A stretch of DNA of 64,000 nt from Cytophagales bacterium (GTDB lineage Bacteria > Bacteroidota > Bacteroidia > Cytophagales > Cyclobacteriaceae). Below, piece after piece: positions 8,256 through 17,514 of this stretch. The stretch spans positions 2,549,001 through 2,613,000 of the forward strand of contig JAWPMT010000005.1 in assembly GCA_033344775.1 (NCBI GenBank), in the 5' to 3' direction. The notes below the pieces were generated by a model that saw nothing but the letters and a program-made list of their open reading frames with translations, searched no databases and was not told the origin of the DNA. Made by a program: the position numbers and the translations under genes. Position 1 is the stretch's first letter; each line of letters starts with the position of its first letter.

Positions 8256-9236
8256 ATGGATGACAAGCACGGTTTACTTGAGTTATTTGAAGCTTTCAAG
8301 CAACTTAAGGTGCTCGTCGTTGGTGATGTAATGATAGATGCTTACATCTACGGTGATGTAAACCGGATCTCTCCTGAAGCCCCCATACCCGTTTTAGATG
8401 TCACTCATAAAAAGAACTGTCTGGGTGGTGCCGCCAATGTGGCTTTGAACATTGAGTCTTTAGGCGCGACTGCACATTTATTTGCTGTTGCAGGCAAAGA
8501 CAGTCATTGTGAAACACTCCTTCGTCTATTAGAAGAAAATGGTCTCTGGTCCGAAGGGCTTTGTCACAGCTCGAACCGCAGAACTACGGTCAAAAGCAGG
8601 ATCATCAGCAACGCACAACACCTGCTACGCTTCGATGAGGAGGACAAACACGCACTCAATGAATCAGAGGAACAGGCACTACTTGACCGCATCAAAGCGC
8701 ACATAAGTGATTATGATGCCGTGGTTTTTGAGGATTATGACAAAGGATGTCTCAACCAACGCGTCATTGAAGAAGTAATTGGTCTTGCCACGCGGCATGG
8801 AATTCCTACTCTGGTAGATCCTAAGAAAGACAACTTCATGGATTACATCGGTGTGACTTTGTTCAAGCCCAATTTGAAGGAACTCAGTGAAGGACTTAAG
8901 CGAAAAGTTCTACCCGAGCATATTGAAGAAGCAACATCGGAATTGATGACTCGACTAAAATTCCAGCAAGCGCTGGTTACCCTTTCGCAACATGGAGTAT
9001 TCTACAAAAATGCTGAGGACCAAGGAACCATTCCAGCCCATGTCCGAAACATCGCCAATGTCTCAGGCGCAGGAGATACCGTAATAGCGGTAGCAGCCCT
9101 GTGTTTGGCGGCAGGAGCTTCAACCAAAGAAATCGCGCAACTAGCAAATCTGGCAGGCGGAATTGTCTGTGAATCACCTGGGATTGTTCCTATTGATCGA
9201 GACAGGTTGATAGCTGAGATAGAGCAGAATTTGTAA
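8256..9236 (+). CDS. rfaE1: PfkB-family sugar kinase, D-beta-heptose 7-phosphate kinase-like (RfaE domain I)
   Basis: A 326-residue ribokinase-fold enzyme. It shows the RfaE-I signature regions VVGDVMIDAYIYGDVNRISP, LGGAANVALNIESLGA, FEDYDKGCL, and the catalytic anion-hole motif NVSGAGDTV near the C-terminus with its base Asp. In E. coli this domain is fused to a cytidylyl/adenylyltransferase (HldE); here the nucleotidyltransferase half is absent, as in single-domain HldA/RfaE1 proteins. It would phosphorylate heptose 7-phosphate at C1 for ADP-heptose synthesis. The isomerase that makes its substrate (gmhA) is 18 kb away in this window. It is probably co-transcribed with bglX. Confidence 0.85.
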   Translation: MDDKHGLLELFEAFKQLKVLVVGDVMIDAYIYGDVNRISPEAPIPVLDVTHKKNCLGGAANVALNIESLGATAHLFAVAGKDSHCETLLRLLEENGLWSEGLCHSSNRRTTVKSRIISNAQHLLRFDEEDKHALNESEEQALLDRIKAHISDYDAVVFEDYDKGCLNQRVIEEVIGLATRHGIPTLVDPKKDNFMDYIGVTLFKPNLKELSEGLKRKVLPEHIEEATSELMTRLKFQQALVTLSQHGVFYKNAEDQGTIPAHVRNIANVSGAGDTVIAVAALCLAAGASTKEIAQLANLAGGIVCESPGIVPIDRDRLIAEIEQNL

Positions 9237-9369
9237 GTTCGCCCTCCACTGAGCGGCTGTATACAAGATAAGAAACCAGTTTTTAGCAGAAAGTTTACAG
9301 CTTCCTTATTCGCTATCATTGATTTGACGATATTAGAATTCGTTAATACCATAGATTCAATCAACTAAA

Positions 9370-9822
9370 ATGCAAAGTGTCACAATCTGGCAAAAACTAA
9401 TCATTTATTTCAGCACGCCTCCGCATATGATTGGTGAAGGTATGTCAGTCATAGGAATTGTGGCTCCATTTTTAGCTTACCCTAAAACAGAAGGCCTATT
9501 GGCCCTAATATTGTTAGCAATTGGCGGATTTTTCGTGAACAGAAAAGTAAGAATGGTTAAAAATGGAAGTTACATTTTGAGGTATGGAATGAAGACTGAA
9601 GCTGAAATCACTCGCATCTCTAACACGAACCTCGAACACAATAACCGAACAGTCAAGGAGTATATTTTCCAATACGTAGCAAATGGAAGGACGCACCACT
9701 ACGAATACCGTTCCGCCTTTAGAAGATATCTTAAAGAGGGAGATAGCATGGCAATCTTTTACTTAGAAGATGATCCAAAAATGGCGTTCATTCCCAGACT
9801 TTATAATCTTCGAATAAAATAA
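9370..9822 (+). CDS. Small membrane protein with DUF3592-like domain
   Basis: A 150-residue protein with two predicted membrane spans in the first 55 residues (around GMSVIGIVAPFLAY and LLALILLAIGGFFV). A soluble beta-rich segment follows (KTEAEITRISNTN, then VKEYIFQYVANGRTHHYEYR, then GDSMAIFYLEDDPKMAFI). That pattern, which is to promote a variable, then reference a value and end in a YLEDDPK-like turn, resembles DUF3592, whose function is unknown. It lies between bglX-rfaE1 and the convergent hemE and appears monocistronic. Confidence 0.7.
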   Translation: MQSVTIWQKLIIYFSTPPHMIGEGMSVIGIVAPFLAYPKTEGLLALILLAIGGFFVNRKVRMVKNGSYILRYGMKTEAEITRISNTNLEHNNRTVKEYIFQYVANGRTHHYEYRSAFRRYLKEGDSMAIFYLEDDPKMAFIPRLYNLRIK

Positions 9823-9881
9823 CCCTTACGTAGCCAGATCGAAACGGCTTTTCTGGTACTTGATTCTAAAAATTTCTTCTC

Positions 9882-10904
9882 CTAGCTCGTATACTCCTTC
9901 ACCGTATCAATAAAGCACTTCACCTTGTCTTTATCGGTATCCGGATACACCCCATGACCCAGGTTAGCGATATGTGAATGACCTTTGAAACGATCCAGCA
10001 TTTTTTTAGTCTCTGCCTTCACCTGGTCATAAGTTCCATACAAGGCGCATGGGTCCAAATTTCCCTGAAGGGTCTTATCCGGAAAATGTTGCCGGGCTTT
10101 CTCCACACTCATGTTCCAATCTAGTCCAATGGTACGGCAAGGCACGTCTTTCATGGCTCCAAGGGCAAAATAGGCACCTTTAGCAAATACGGTGATGGGC
10201 ACTTCTGGAATCGCTTCTACGATCTTTTTAATGAAATGCAGTGAAAATTTTTCATAATGACTGGCGGGTAAAATTCCTGCCCAGGAATCAAAGATCTGGA
10301 GCATGTCCGCGCCTGCTTGCACCTGTCTTTTCAAATAGGCAATAGTAGACTCGGTGATCTTATCCAGCAGTTTTACTGCCAAATCTGGCTGGAGATATAA
10401 ATACTTTCTGGCCTCCGAAAAGGTTTTGCTACCTGACCCCTCAATCATATATGCCAGAATGGTCCATGGTGCTCCTGCAAAACCAATCAAAGGCACCCGA
10501 CCATTGAGCTCCTGTTTGGTCAGTTTGATGGCGTCATAAACGTACTGTAACTCATCTCCTTCGACGAGATGTAAGTCCTCAATATCTTGAGCTGTTTTTA
10601 CGGTTTTAGGGAAAAATGGCCCCTTCTTTTCGACCATTTCATAGGTCAATCCCATGGCTTCAGGGATCACCAGGATATCAGAAAAAATAATGGCCGCATC
10701 CACACCTAAGATATCTACCGGCTGGATCGTAACTTCCATCGCTTTTTCAGGGGTCTCCACTAATTCTTTGAATCCACTCAGCCCTGCTCTCACTTCACGG
10801 TACTCCGGCAGAATTCTGCCAGCCTGACGCATCAACCATACTGGCGTTCGCTCTGTCTTTTCGCCTCTTGCCGCTCTAAGGATCAGGTCATTTTTTAATT
10901 CCAT
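9882..10904 (-). CDS. hemE: Uroporphyrinogen decarboxylase
   Basis: A 340-residue cytosolic enzyme of haem synthesis that removes four acetate carboxylates from uroporphyrinogen III to give coproporphyrinogen III. The N-terminal signature [18 protein letters not shown] carries the substrate-binding arginines; [14 protein letters not shown] holds the conserved Asp, and [15 protein letters not shown] is the second family signature. The length is normal. The start [20 protein letters not shown] is typical of Bacteroidota HemE. A -7 element ends only 4 bp upstream of the start codon, so the transcript may be nearly leaderless. hemC lies 9 kb away in another operon. Confidence 0.97.
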   Translation of the reverse strand: MELKNDLILRAARGEKTERTPVWLMRQAGRILPEYREVRAGLSGFKELVETPEKAMEVTIQPVDILGVDAAIIFSDILVIPEAMGLTYEMVEKKGPFFPKTVKTAQDIEDLHLVEGDELQYVYDAIKLTKQELNGRVPLIGFAGAPWTILAYMIEGSGSKTFSEARKYLYLQPDLAVKLLDKITESTIAYLKRQVQAGADMLQIFDSWAGILPASHYEKFSLHFIKKIVEAIPEVPITVFAKGAYFALGAMKDVPCRTIGLDWNMSVEKARQHFPDKTLQGNLDPCALYGTYDQVKAETKKMLDRFKGHSHIANLGHGVYPDTDKDKVKCFIDTVKEYTS

Positions 10905-10908
10905 CGCG

Positions 10909-10916
10909 CAAAGATA
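10909..10916 (-). promoter_or_regulatory. -7 element (TATCTTTG) upstream of hemE
   Basis: A full TAnnTTTG match on the minus strand, with a TTG at 10935-10933 (16-bp spacer, slightly short). Transcription would begin almost at the hemE start codon. It shares a 69-bp divergent region with the sdaAA promoter. Confidence 0.5.
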
Positions 10917-10940
10917 AGCGAGGAGTCCATCTCAAATCAC

Positions 10941-10948
10941 TAATTTTG
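10941..10948 (+). promoter_or_regulatory. -7 element (TAATTTTG) upstream of the serine dehydratase gene
   Basis: A full match to TAnnTTTG, 25 bp before the ATG. No TTG is seen at the expected -33 distance, so this is supported by the -7 box alone. Confidence 0.45.
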
Positions 10949-10973
10949 TCGATACCCCAAAAGTGATAAACCG

Positions 10974-11873
10974 ATGAGCTTTTTATTCGAAAGTTTTGAG
11001 GACTGGCGCAACTTATGTAAGGAGAAAAATTACCCCCTTTTTCAGCCGGTCCTGGAGTATGAAATGACCCAACGTGAGCGCACGGAGGAAGAAATATGGT
11101 CTGGTTTGGCTACTGCGTATCAGGTCATGAAGGAAGCTGTGCAAACGGGACTGTCAGAAGAGATGCAGTCCTACTCCGGCATGATTGAAAATGGTGCGAA
11201 GAAAGTTTATCGACATCCGGTCACAGTCCTGTCCAAAGAATTCCAAACATTGATCTCCAGGGCACTTGCTGCCAAAGAAGTCAATTCATGCATGGGGCGG
11301 GTTGTTGCAGCACCCACTGCAGGTGCTTCAGGTATTTTACCAGGCACCATGGTCACGCTTCAGGAAATTCACGGGTTAGAGGACCAAAAAATTTTAGAAG
11401 GGCTACTCATAGGAGCAGGTGTGGCACTCATTTTGGAAAAACGTGCCTCAATTGCAGGGGCGGTTGGTGGATGCCAGGCGGAAACAGGTTCAGCAGCAGC
11501 AATGGCCGCCGCCGCAATCGTCTACTGTCTGGGAGGCACCAATAATCAGGCACTGAATGCCGTCGCAATTACGATACAATGCATGCTCGGATTGGTCTGT
11601 GATCCGGTCGCTGGTCTGGTGGAAGTACCCTGCGTCGTTCGAAATGCCAGCGCCGCAGCCATTGCCAATTCCTCCGCTCAAATTGCGCTGGCAGATGTGA
11701 GTTCGGTCATCCCGGTAGATGAGTGCGTGGAAGCCATGGCAGAGATAGGTCAGAGCATGGAAACCAAATACAAGGAAACTGCTCTGGGCGGTCTGGCCGC
11801 TACGCCTACCGGAAAAGCCATTTCAAAAAAGGTCCTGATTCAGGACATAGAAATGCTAGACGAAGAAGTCTGA
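10974..11873 (+). CDS. sdaAA: L-serine ammonia-lyase, iron-sulfur-dependent, alpha subunit
   Basis: A 299-residue protein matching the alpha (catalytic) half of Fe-S L-serine dehydratase, which converts serine to pyruvate and ammonia. It shows NSCMGRVVAAPTAGASGILP, AGAVGGCQAETGSAAAMAAA, and LGLVCDPVAGLVEVPCVVRN; three cysteines in these motifs (NSCMG, GGCQAE, LVCDP) are the usual 4Fe-4S ligands. The beta domain fused at the N-terminus in E. coli SdaA is absent, and no beta-subunit gene lies beside it. Its 3' end overlaps the convergent membrane-protein gene by 18 bp. Confidence 0.92.
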   Translation: MSFLFESFEDWRNLCKEKNYPLFQPVLEYEMTQRERTEEEIWSGLATAYQVMKEAVQTGLSEEMQSYSGMIENGAKKVYRHPVTVLSKEFQTLISRALAAKEVNSCMGRVVAAPTAGASGILPGTMVTLQEIHGLEDQKILEGLLIGAGVALILEKRASIAGAVGGCQAETGSAAAMAAAAIVYCLGGTNNQALNAVAITIQCMLGLVCDPVAGLVEVPCVVRNASAAAIANSSAQIALADVSSVIPVDECVEAMAEIGQSMETKYKETALGGLAATPTGKAISKKVLIQDIEMLDEEV

Positions 11874-12308
11874 GATCAGCTCTTTTCCAAATCGCAGGAA
11901 AAAGGACATAAAGATGGAATAGAGGGCACCGAAAATCCACAGCCACCGGATATAAGGCCGCGTATCTTCACTGAAGGTATTGGCAATGATCGCACCAGGA
12001 ATCGGCATCAGAATCAGCGGTACCAGGAACGCTACTCCTGCTAAACCGTATTTTTTCCAGACCCGAACAAACGTTCTGTTTTTCCTGGTGAATATTTTCT
12101 GATCTTTTTTCACGAACCACTTCTTATAGTAGTACCGAATTTTGTCACCAAACAGCCGAACCAGATAGGCAGGTGTAACCATTCCCGCTGTATTGAGGAT
12201 CACCGTTTCAGGAATACTCAACCCGTAGGTAACCCCTAATGCAGGCCCAAATATGAATTTTAGGGTGCTGAGGATGTAGACTGAAAAATATTGAAGAATG
12301 ATTTCCAA
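11856..12308 (-). CDS. Small multi-drug-export-type membrane protein
   Basis: A 150-residue integral membrane protein with about four predicted spans (around LSTLKFIFGPALGVTYGLSI, ETVILNTAGMVTPAYLV, GLAGVAFLVPLILMPIPGAI and WIFGALYSIFMSFFLRF). A basic cytosolic stretch (YYYKKWFVKKDQKIFTRKNR) sits in the middle. The GLAGVAFLVPLILMPIPGAI segment resembles the putative small multidrug export family (PF06695-like), for which transport has not been shown. The gene overlaps the convergent serine dehydratase gene by 18 bp at its 3' end. Confidence 0.7.
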   Translation of the reverse strand: MEIILQYFSVYILSTLKFIFGPALGVTYGLSIPETVILNTAGMVTPAYLVRLFGDKIRYYYKKWFVKKDQKIFTRKNRTFVRVWKKYGLAGVAFLVPLILMPIPGAIIANTFSEDTRPYIRWLWIFGALYSIFMSFFLRFGKELISDFFV

Positions 12309-12402
12309 AACCAGTTTATTGCCTATCTCAATTAATACGTTATCAAACGAAAAAGTGGTATGTTTTCCCGTCAGAATTTTGAATGCGCAAACTTAAAAAT
12401 GA

Positions 12403-12416
12403 CTTTCAATTGAAAG
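12403..12416. promoter_or_regulatory. Perfect 14-bp palindrome CTTTCAATTGAAAG
   Basis: The palindrome sits in the divergent region between the small membrane-protein gene and the peptidase gene, 3 bp upstream of a near-consensus -7 box (TTAATTTG, 12419-12426). Its size and position would suit a dimeric repressor operator, but no regulator gene is adjacent. Confidence 0.35.
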
Positions 12417-12436
12417 CATTAATTTGGCGTTGAAAT

Positions 12437-13354
12437 ATGGACCTGGAGCTACTTAATCGTCTTACCTCTATACATTCTCCATCGGGTGAAGAGTTCCGCA
12501 TGAAGGAATTTTTGGTGGATTATGTTAGAAAAAACCAATCGAAATGGAAATGTAAGCCCATCATTCTCGAAGAACCTCGTTTTGGTGACGGATTTATATT
12601 GGTCTTTGGAGAACCAAAAACAGTCGTACTCGCCCATATGGATACGATCGGTTTCATGGTTCGCTATGGCAATCAATTGATCCCGATTGGTGGACCACAG
12701 GCGGAGACAGGTTATCGCTTAAACGGAACGGATTCATTGGGGCCTGTCACCTGCCAGCTACAAGTTGATAAAGAACATAACCTGTTCCATGATTTCCCCC
12801 GCGCCATCGAAAGAGGGACCAGTTTGGCCTTCAGTGATCCGGTGCAGGTTGACAAGAACGAAATCCAAGGTCCATATCTCGACAATCGTCTTGGACTCTA
12901 CACTGCCATGAAGGTGGCGGAGACTTTAGAAAATGGAGCGCTGGCTTTTTCTTGTTTCGAAGAAATCGGTGGAGGCAATGTTCCGGCACTGCTAGACGCT
13001 TTGGTCGAAAAATATCCTGTTCGGCAAGCACTCATCTCAGACATTACCTGGGTCACCGAAGGAGTGAAAGCCGGTGAGGGCGTAGCCATCTCGATCAGGG
13101 ATGAAAACATTCCCCGTCGAGCTTTTGTCAACCGCATCATTAAATTGGCTGAACAAAGTGGTATCAATTACCAATTGGAAGTTGAAGGGGGCGGCTCAAG
13201 CGATGGTGCACAAGTCCGTCACTCCAGGCATGGCCTCGACTGGTGTTTTATTGGTGCCCCGGAAAACAACGTGCATTCACCAAAAGAGTGCGTCCAAGTG
13301 GCCGACCTGGAAGCCATGGTTGCCCTTTATTCTTATCTACTTCAGGCTTTATAG
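12437..13354 (+). CDS. M42/M20-like zinc aminopeptidase
   Basis: A 305-residue co-catalytic metallopeptidase-like protein, somewhat shorter than a standard M42 enzyme (about 340-360). The probable metal ligands are visible: His in VLAHMDTIG, the bridging Asp in GPYLDNRLG, the Glu pair in SCFEEIGGGN, Asp in LISDITW, and His in NNVHSPKE. The N-terminal LLNRLTSIHSPSGEEF is the standard opening of M20/M42 enzymes. Such proteins release N-terminal residues from peptides in the cytosol. The N-terminal half lacks an obvious full-length M42 dimerisation/PDZ-like domain, so the oligomer may differ. It is probably a single-gene unit. Confidence 0.82.
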   Translation: MDLELLNRLTSIHSPSGEEFRMKEFLVDYVRKNQSKWKCKPIILEEPRFGDGFILVFGEPKTVVLAHMDTIGFMVRYGNQLIPIGGPQAETGYRLNGTDSLGPVTCQLQVDKEHNLFHDFPRAIERGTSLAFSDPVQVDKNEIQGPYLDNRLGLYTAMKVAETLENGALAFSCFEEIGGGNVPALLDALVEKYPVRQALISDITWVTEGVKAGEGVAISIRDENIPRRAFVNRIIKLAEQSGINYQLEVEGGGSSDGAQVRHSRHGLDWCFIGAPENNVHSPKECVQVADLEAMVALYSYLLQAL

Positions 13355-13468
13355 CGTTACGAATAAAGCAGTGACAAAGTCTTCTCAAGTAAATTTTTTT
13401 CAAACACACGATTCTTTTTTTCAGTTGTCTTACTACCTGGCGAGTAAGCATTTAGATCAAAACCATTA

Positions 13469-15553
13469 ATGGTAACATCATCTGATATCGCGTTTTATAA
13501 TGATATTGAACTGGGTATTCTTACCCTGGAGGAGGACGTTATTGTCCACTCCAATCGTGCTTTTCAGGGGATTATCGGCAAATCCGACATTGAGCTTCAT
13601 GGAGAACAAGTGGAAAATGTCGTGCATGATGAGAGTCTTGGGCCGTTCCAAAATTTCATGCAATCCGGTTACTCCGAAGGGTCTATATCCATCAAACTTA
13701 ATTCTTCTAATGCATCACTCCGATGGGTACGGGTTTCCAAAAAACAAGTAGGCGGTGAATCGTTGTTGCTTTTTGAAAACATTACCCAGGAAATGGTCCG
13801 GGAACTGATCTTTAGCCGGCTGGCGGAAGGGTTCATTGAAGAAGAGACACAATCCATATTCGCAAGTGTGGTATTGACCCTGACCCATGTGCTCAATGTG
13901 AAATACAGTTTTGTCGGCATTTTTAATCGACCATTAGAACAAGTTGATGTAAAGGCACTGAGCAAACACAGCAAAATTCAAAAGCAATTTTCCTATCCGC
14001 TGGAAGGTACGCCTTGTCTGGATGTGCTGCACAAGGGGCATTTGACTGTCCAAAGGGGAATACAGGAGGTGTATCCTGATGATCAGGATCTGAAAGTCTG
14101 GAATGTGGACGGGTACATTGGAGTAGCGCTGAAAAACAGTCAACAGGAGTCCATCGGCCATTTGGCCATCATGGATACTAAACCAGTTGAAAATCCGGCC
14201 TTCCTGCTGGGCATACTGAAGATCTACGCGTCGCGATTGGGTGTAGAGTTAGAAAAAGTCCTCAGTGAACAAGAATTGGTGGTCAGCGAAACCAAATACC
14301 GCAACCTCTTCGAGAATGCGTTTGAGGCGAAAATGATCTACGATGACCACAAAAAACACTATCTGCAAGGCAATAAAGCAGCGATCGCATTATTTGGGTA
14401 TCCTCGCGAGTTTTTCGTTGGATTGGACCCTATGGCGCTAAAACCCGAAGCGTTCCGAACTCCGGAATACAACAAACGTCTTCGACACATGGTGGCACAG
14501 GCCCTTGAAGGCGAAATGCTCATCGAAGAAACAGTCAACAAAAAAGCAGACGGATCAGAGTTTCACTCTGAAATTGGCATCTCATTGTTAGACCGTGAAA
14601 AGCGTCATTTTCTTGTTTCGATCAGAGATGTCTCTCCCAGGAAAAAGGTGGAACAAGAATTGATCGATCATAAAGATAAATTGGAAGAGTTGGTACGGGA
14701 ACGTACCAACGAAATCAAAACCCTCAATGAAGAATTACTCAAGGCCAATACATTCCTCGAAAATTCAAATGTGGACCTGACCACTCAGAAAGAGAAATTG
14801 CAATCAGCCCTGGAACGGCTGAAATTGACCCAAAATCAGTTGATCCAATCTGAAAAAATGGCTTCACTTGGAATCCTGACCTCCGGAATGGCGCATGAGT
14901 TGAATAATTCAATGAATACGATCATGGGTGGGATCAGCCAGGCTTACATGGAGTTGGAAGAACTTGCAAGTATACCGGCCGCTACCCTGGAACGAATTGA
15001 CGGAGCCTTTCATTGGGTGCAGGAAGGGATCAGCAGGACCTCAAAAATCGTCAAAGGATTGGCGTCTTATGGTTATCATGAGCATACCCAAAAGGAAACG
15101 AAGCCTATCGATCAAGTCATTCAGGGGGCTATTGCACGGATCGAACCAAGCCTGGAAGATCTGGATGTCATTTTTGAAACAGACCTGCAAGCGGCCATCG
15201 AGCTGAAAATGCAATCCGGTCAATTGATCAAGGCACTGGTCCATGTGCTGGAAAATGCCATTTATTTCTCTCTCCAAACAGAAAACGAATCCGTAAATAG
15301 CAAAGTCAAGGTAACTTCTACCTTAGACAAGAAAGACGACCAAGTTGTGATAAACGTATTCAATACTGGTAAGTCCATCGAAGAAGACCATTTTAGTCGC
15401 ATCTATGTGCCTTTTTTCTCGACCAAACCAGTCGGTGAAGGAACAGGACTTGGCCTATCAGTGGCTTATTCTTTTATTGAGCAACATAGCGGAATGATGA
15501 GTCACGAAAATGTAGCGGGTGGCGTGCTCTGCACTATCCGCTTACCCATGTAA
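13469..15553 (+). CDS. Orphan soluble sensor histidine kinase (PAS-GAF-PAS-HisKA-HATPase)
   Basis: A 694-residue kinase with no membrane span or signal peptide, so it should sense cytosolic cues. The order is PAS (about 1-105), GAF (about 125-265), PAS (about 272-392), a coiled coil (about 393-460), the dimerisation/phosphoacceptor domain with H476 in GMAHELNN, then the ATPase domain with the N-box (VHVLENAIYFS) and the glycine-rich lid GEGTGLGLSVAYSF. The G1 box reads NTGKSI at 632-637 where most kinases have DxGxGI, so the adenine-contacting Asp is Asn. The first residue of the usual N-box is also changed. No response regulator is adjacent. Activity is likely but not certain. Confidence 0.9.
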   Translation: MVTSSDIAFYNDIELGILTLEEDVIVHSNRAFQGIIGKSDIELHGEQVENVVHDESLGPFQNFMQSGYSEGSISIKLNSSNASLRWVRVSKKQVGGESLLLFENITQEMVRELIFSRLAEGFIEEETQSIFASVVLTLTHVLNVKYSFVGIFNRPLEQVDVKALSKHSKIQKQFSYPLEGTPCLDVLHKGHLTVQRGIQEVYPDDQDLKVWNVDGYIGVALKNSQQESIGHLAIMDTKPVENPAFLLGILKIYASRLGVELEKVLSEQELVVSETKYRNLFENAFEAKMIYDDHKKHYLQGNKAAIALFGYPREFFVGLDPMALKPEAFRTPEYNKRLRHMVAQALEGEMLIEETVNKKADGSEFHSEIGISLLDREKRHFLVSIRDVSPRKKVEQELIDHKDKLEELVRERTNEIKTLNEELLKANTFLENSNVDLTTQKEKLQSALERLKLTQNQLIQSEKMASLGILTSGMAHELNNSMNTIMGGISQAYMELEELASIPAATLERIDGAFHWVQEGISRTSKIVKGLASYGYHEHTQKETKPIDQVIQGAIARIEPSLEDLDVIFETDLQAAIELKMQSGQLIKALVHVLENAIYFSLQTENESVNSKVKVTSTLDKKDDQVVINVFNTGKSIEEDHFSRIYVPFFSTKPVGEGTGLGLSVAYSFIEQHSGMMSHENVAGGVLCTIRLPM

Positions 15554-15664
15554 CGGGATTGTAAGACTCAATTGTGCGGAACTCAGAAGCCTCTAAATAA
15601 TTCTTGCTCCTTTTGTAAGGTTTCGAAATTCTTTGCTACTAATCCAGCAAACATCAAAATCAAG

Positions 15665-16522
15665 ATGAAAATGAAAAGGTTCATGATAGGCATGCTTCTC
15701 CTCATCTGCGGGTGGAGCATTCAGGCACAAACGAACAGCAAATCACTTCTATGGAAAATAGAGAGGAATGACATACAGACTTCCTACCTGTATGGAACAA
15801 TCCATCTCATCCCACAGGGAGCCTTTGAAATCAACGAAAAAGTAACCGAAGTATTTAATACCGCAGAGCAGATCGTGCTGGAAATCGATATGGATGACCC
15901 GAAGATGCAGATGAAAATGATGCAAAATGCCATGATGAAGGACGAAACCACCCTGGATCAGCTTTTCTCAGAGGAAGATTATAGAGCTGTGAGCAATGCA
16001 TTGAAAGAAACAATGGGTGTTGGATTAGAAGCCGTCAATAAAATGAAACCATTTGTGATCTCTTCCATGTTGATCACCAATCTGATTGAAGGCACTCCTG
16101 CGAGTTTTGAAATGTCCTTCGTTCAGATGGCCAAAGCGAAGGAGTTGGAAATCCTTGGGCTGGAAACCATCGAATATCAAATGTCTATTTTTGATAAGAT
16201 CCCTTATCAGGAACAGGCCAAAGATGTCGTGGATATGGTTCGAAACGAAGAAGCATCACGAGAAGAGTTTGCGGCCATGGTCAAAGCCTATCGGGAAGAA
16301 GATATTGATGGGCTATATGAGATCATTGAATCCTATGCCGATACAACAACTGAGATGGAAGAACTGCTCGTTAAGCGCAATCAGAATTGGATTCCGGCAA
16401 TCGGCGAATTGACTAAGGAAAAAGTCTCATTCATCGGTGTTGGTGCTGGCCACCTTGGTGGAGAGCAAGGTGTGATTAACCTGCTGAAAGAAGCTGGGTA
16501 TACGGTTACTCCGATGAAATAG
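15665..16522 (+). CDS. TraB/GumN family secreted protein
   Basis: A 285-residue protein with a signal peptide ending near GWSIQAQ. The mature part starts SLLWKIERNDIQTSYLYG and carries the family hallmarks: YLYGTIHLIP (a GxxH motif), LEIDMDD, LGLETIEYQMSIFD, and the C-terminal FIGVGAGHLGGEQGV. TraB/GumN proteins belong to the Tiki/EreA/ChaN superfamily of putative metal-dependent hydrolases, with poorly known roles in bacteria. ATG at 15665 is chosen because it opens the signal peptide; longer frames add a non-hydrophobic, cysteine-rich leader. It is distantly related to the ChaN-like protein at 31795-32646. Confidence 0.87.
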   Translation: MKMKRFMIGMLLLICGWSIQAQTNSKSLLWKIERNDIQTSYLYGTIHLIPQGAFEINEKVTEVFNTAEQIVLEIDMDDPKMQMKMMQNAMMKDETTLDQLFSEEDYRAVSNALKETMGVGLEAVNKMKPFVISSMLITNLIEGTPASFEMSFVQMAKAKELEILGLETIEYQMSIFDKIPYQEQAKDVVDMVRNEEASREEFAAMVKAYREEDIDGLYEIIESYADTTTEMEELLVKRNQNWIPAIGELTKEKVSFIGVGAGHLGGEQGVINLLKEAGYTVTPMK

Positions 16523-16542
16523 AAACTCGTTACCACGAATTT

Positions 16543-16573
16543 TGAAAGTAAGCCCTTCAAAGGTTTACTTTCA
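16543..16573. terminator. Candidate bidirectional terminator between convergent genes
   Basis: TGAAAGTAA and TTACTTTCA pair perfectly, with an inner CCTT/AAGG pair. The hairpin sits midway between the convergent stops of the TraB/GumN gene and the RmlD-like gene. There is no long T-run on either side. Confidence 0.5.
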
Positions 16574-16590
16574 TAGTTGAATTATATTTA

Positions 16591-17496
16591 TCAACCCTTT
16601 ACTTGCAGCTGCTCACTCAGATAGGCAATACCTTCTTCGAAACTTCGAGGATCGTATCCTAATTGCTCTCGGGCTTTGTCAAGAATAAACCCCGTTTTTG
16701 GAGGTCTGGAGGCTGGTTGTTTGAAGATGCTTCCATCTGTCTCCATCATGGTAGCCGTATCCAATTCGAAAAATTCAGCGGTCTTTAAAGCCATTTCATA
16801 AGGAGTGAGCAAATCTTTCCCTGAAATATTGAATACGCCCTGGGCCTTCTTATCGACAATCAGCGCGCAACCGATCGCCAGGTCTTCCGCAAGTGTAGGG
16901 GTTCTCCACTGATCATTTACCACTTTGATCTCTTTCCTTTCTTCGAGGCTCTTTTTTACCCAAAGAATGATATTCGAGCGACTCATGTCACGAACAATGC
17001 CATAAACCAAAATTGTTCGTGCAATGGCCCATTCAATGTTGCTATTTACCAACAGCTGCTCCGATGCCAGCTTACTCTCCCCATAGTAACTCAATGGATT
17101 TGGTGTTGCGTCTTCCTCATAGGGCCCCGCTTCACCGTCGAAAATGAAATCCGTTGACAAGTGTAACAGAAATGAATTGTACTGGGCACAAACTTCCATC
17201 AGGTACTTCACAGCAGTGACATTTTGTAACCAACAGGCTTCCCGGTCCTCTTCACATTGATCAACCTGGGTCATCGCTGCACAGTTGATGACAGCATCTG
17301 GTTGGAATCGACCAAAAACATCATTGATATCCTCCTGTGAGGTGATGTCCATCGTGCAGTAAGTGTGGCTGGATCCACCATTTCTATCTGCCCCTCTCCC
17401 AGTTGCGATCAGTTCAATGCCTTCTCTGTTCGCATACAGCTCCACGAGTTTTTGTCCTAACAAGCCATTCGAACCGGTTACCAATACTTTCTTCAC
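16591..17496 (-). CDS. RmlD-like dTDP-4-dehydrorhamnose reductase / SDR-family sugar-nucleotide reductase
   Basis: A 301-residue extended short-chain dehydrogenase. The NAD(P)-binding motif TGSNGLLG is at the N-terminus, followed by AVINCAAMTQVDQCEEDREA and the catalytic YxxxK as YYGESK. LHLSTDFIFDG contributes the active-site Thr/Ser. This layout is that of RmlD/RfbD, which reduces dTDP-4-keto-rhamnose, but other rhamnose-pathway genes are absent, so it could serve another sugar or an unrelated reduction. It is the last gene of the six-gene minus-strand operon that starts at the GlmU-like gene, 18 bp after a cyclophilin gene. Confidence 0.8.
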   Translation of the reverse strand: MKKVLVTGSNGLLGQKLVELYANREGIELIATGRGADRNGGSSHTYCTMDITSQEDINDVFGRFQPDAVINCAAMTQVDQCEEDREACWLQNVTAVKYLMEVCAQYNSFLLHLSTDFIFDGEAGPYEEDATPNPLSYYGESKLASEQLLVNSNIEWAIARTILVYGIVRDMSRSNIILWVKKSLEERKEIKVVNDQWRTPTLAEDLAIGCALIVDKKAQGVFNISGKDLLTPYEMALKTAEFFELDTATMMETDGSIFKQPASRPPKTGFILDKAREQLGYDPRSFEEGIAYLSEQLQVKG

Positions 17497-17514
17497 ACTG
17501 TTTTGATTAAGCTA

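Noticed and set aside
9823-9881. Possible hairpin between the DUF3592-like gene and hemE
   Set aside because: The pairing is only 4-5 bp with a long loop and no T-run, too weak to call a terminator.
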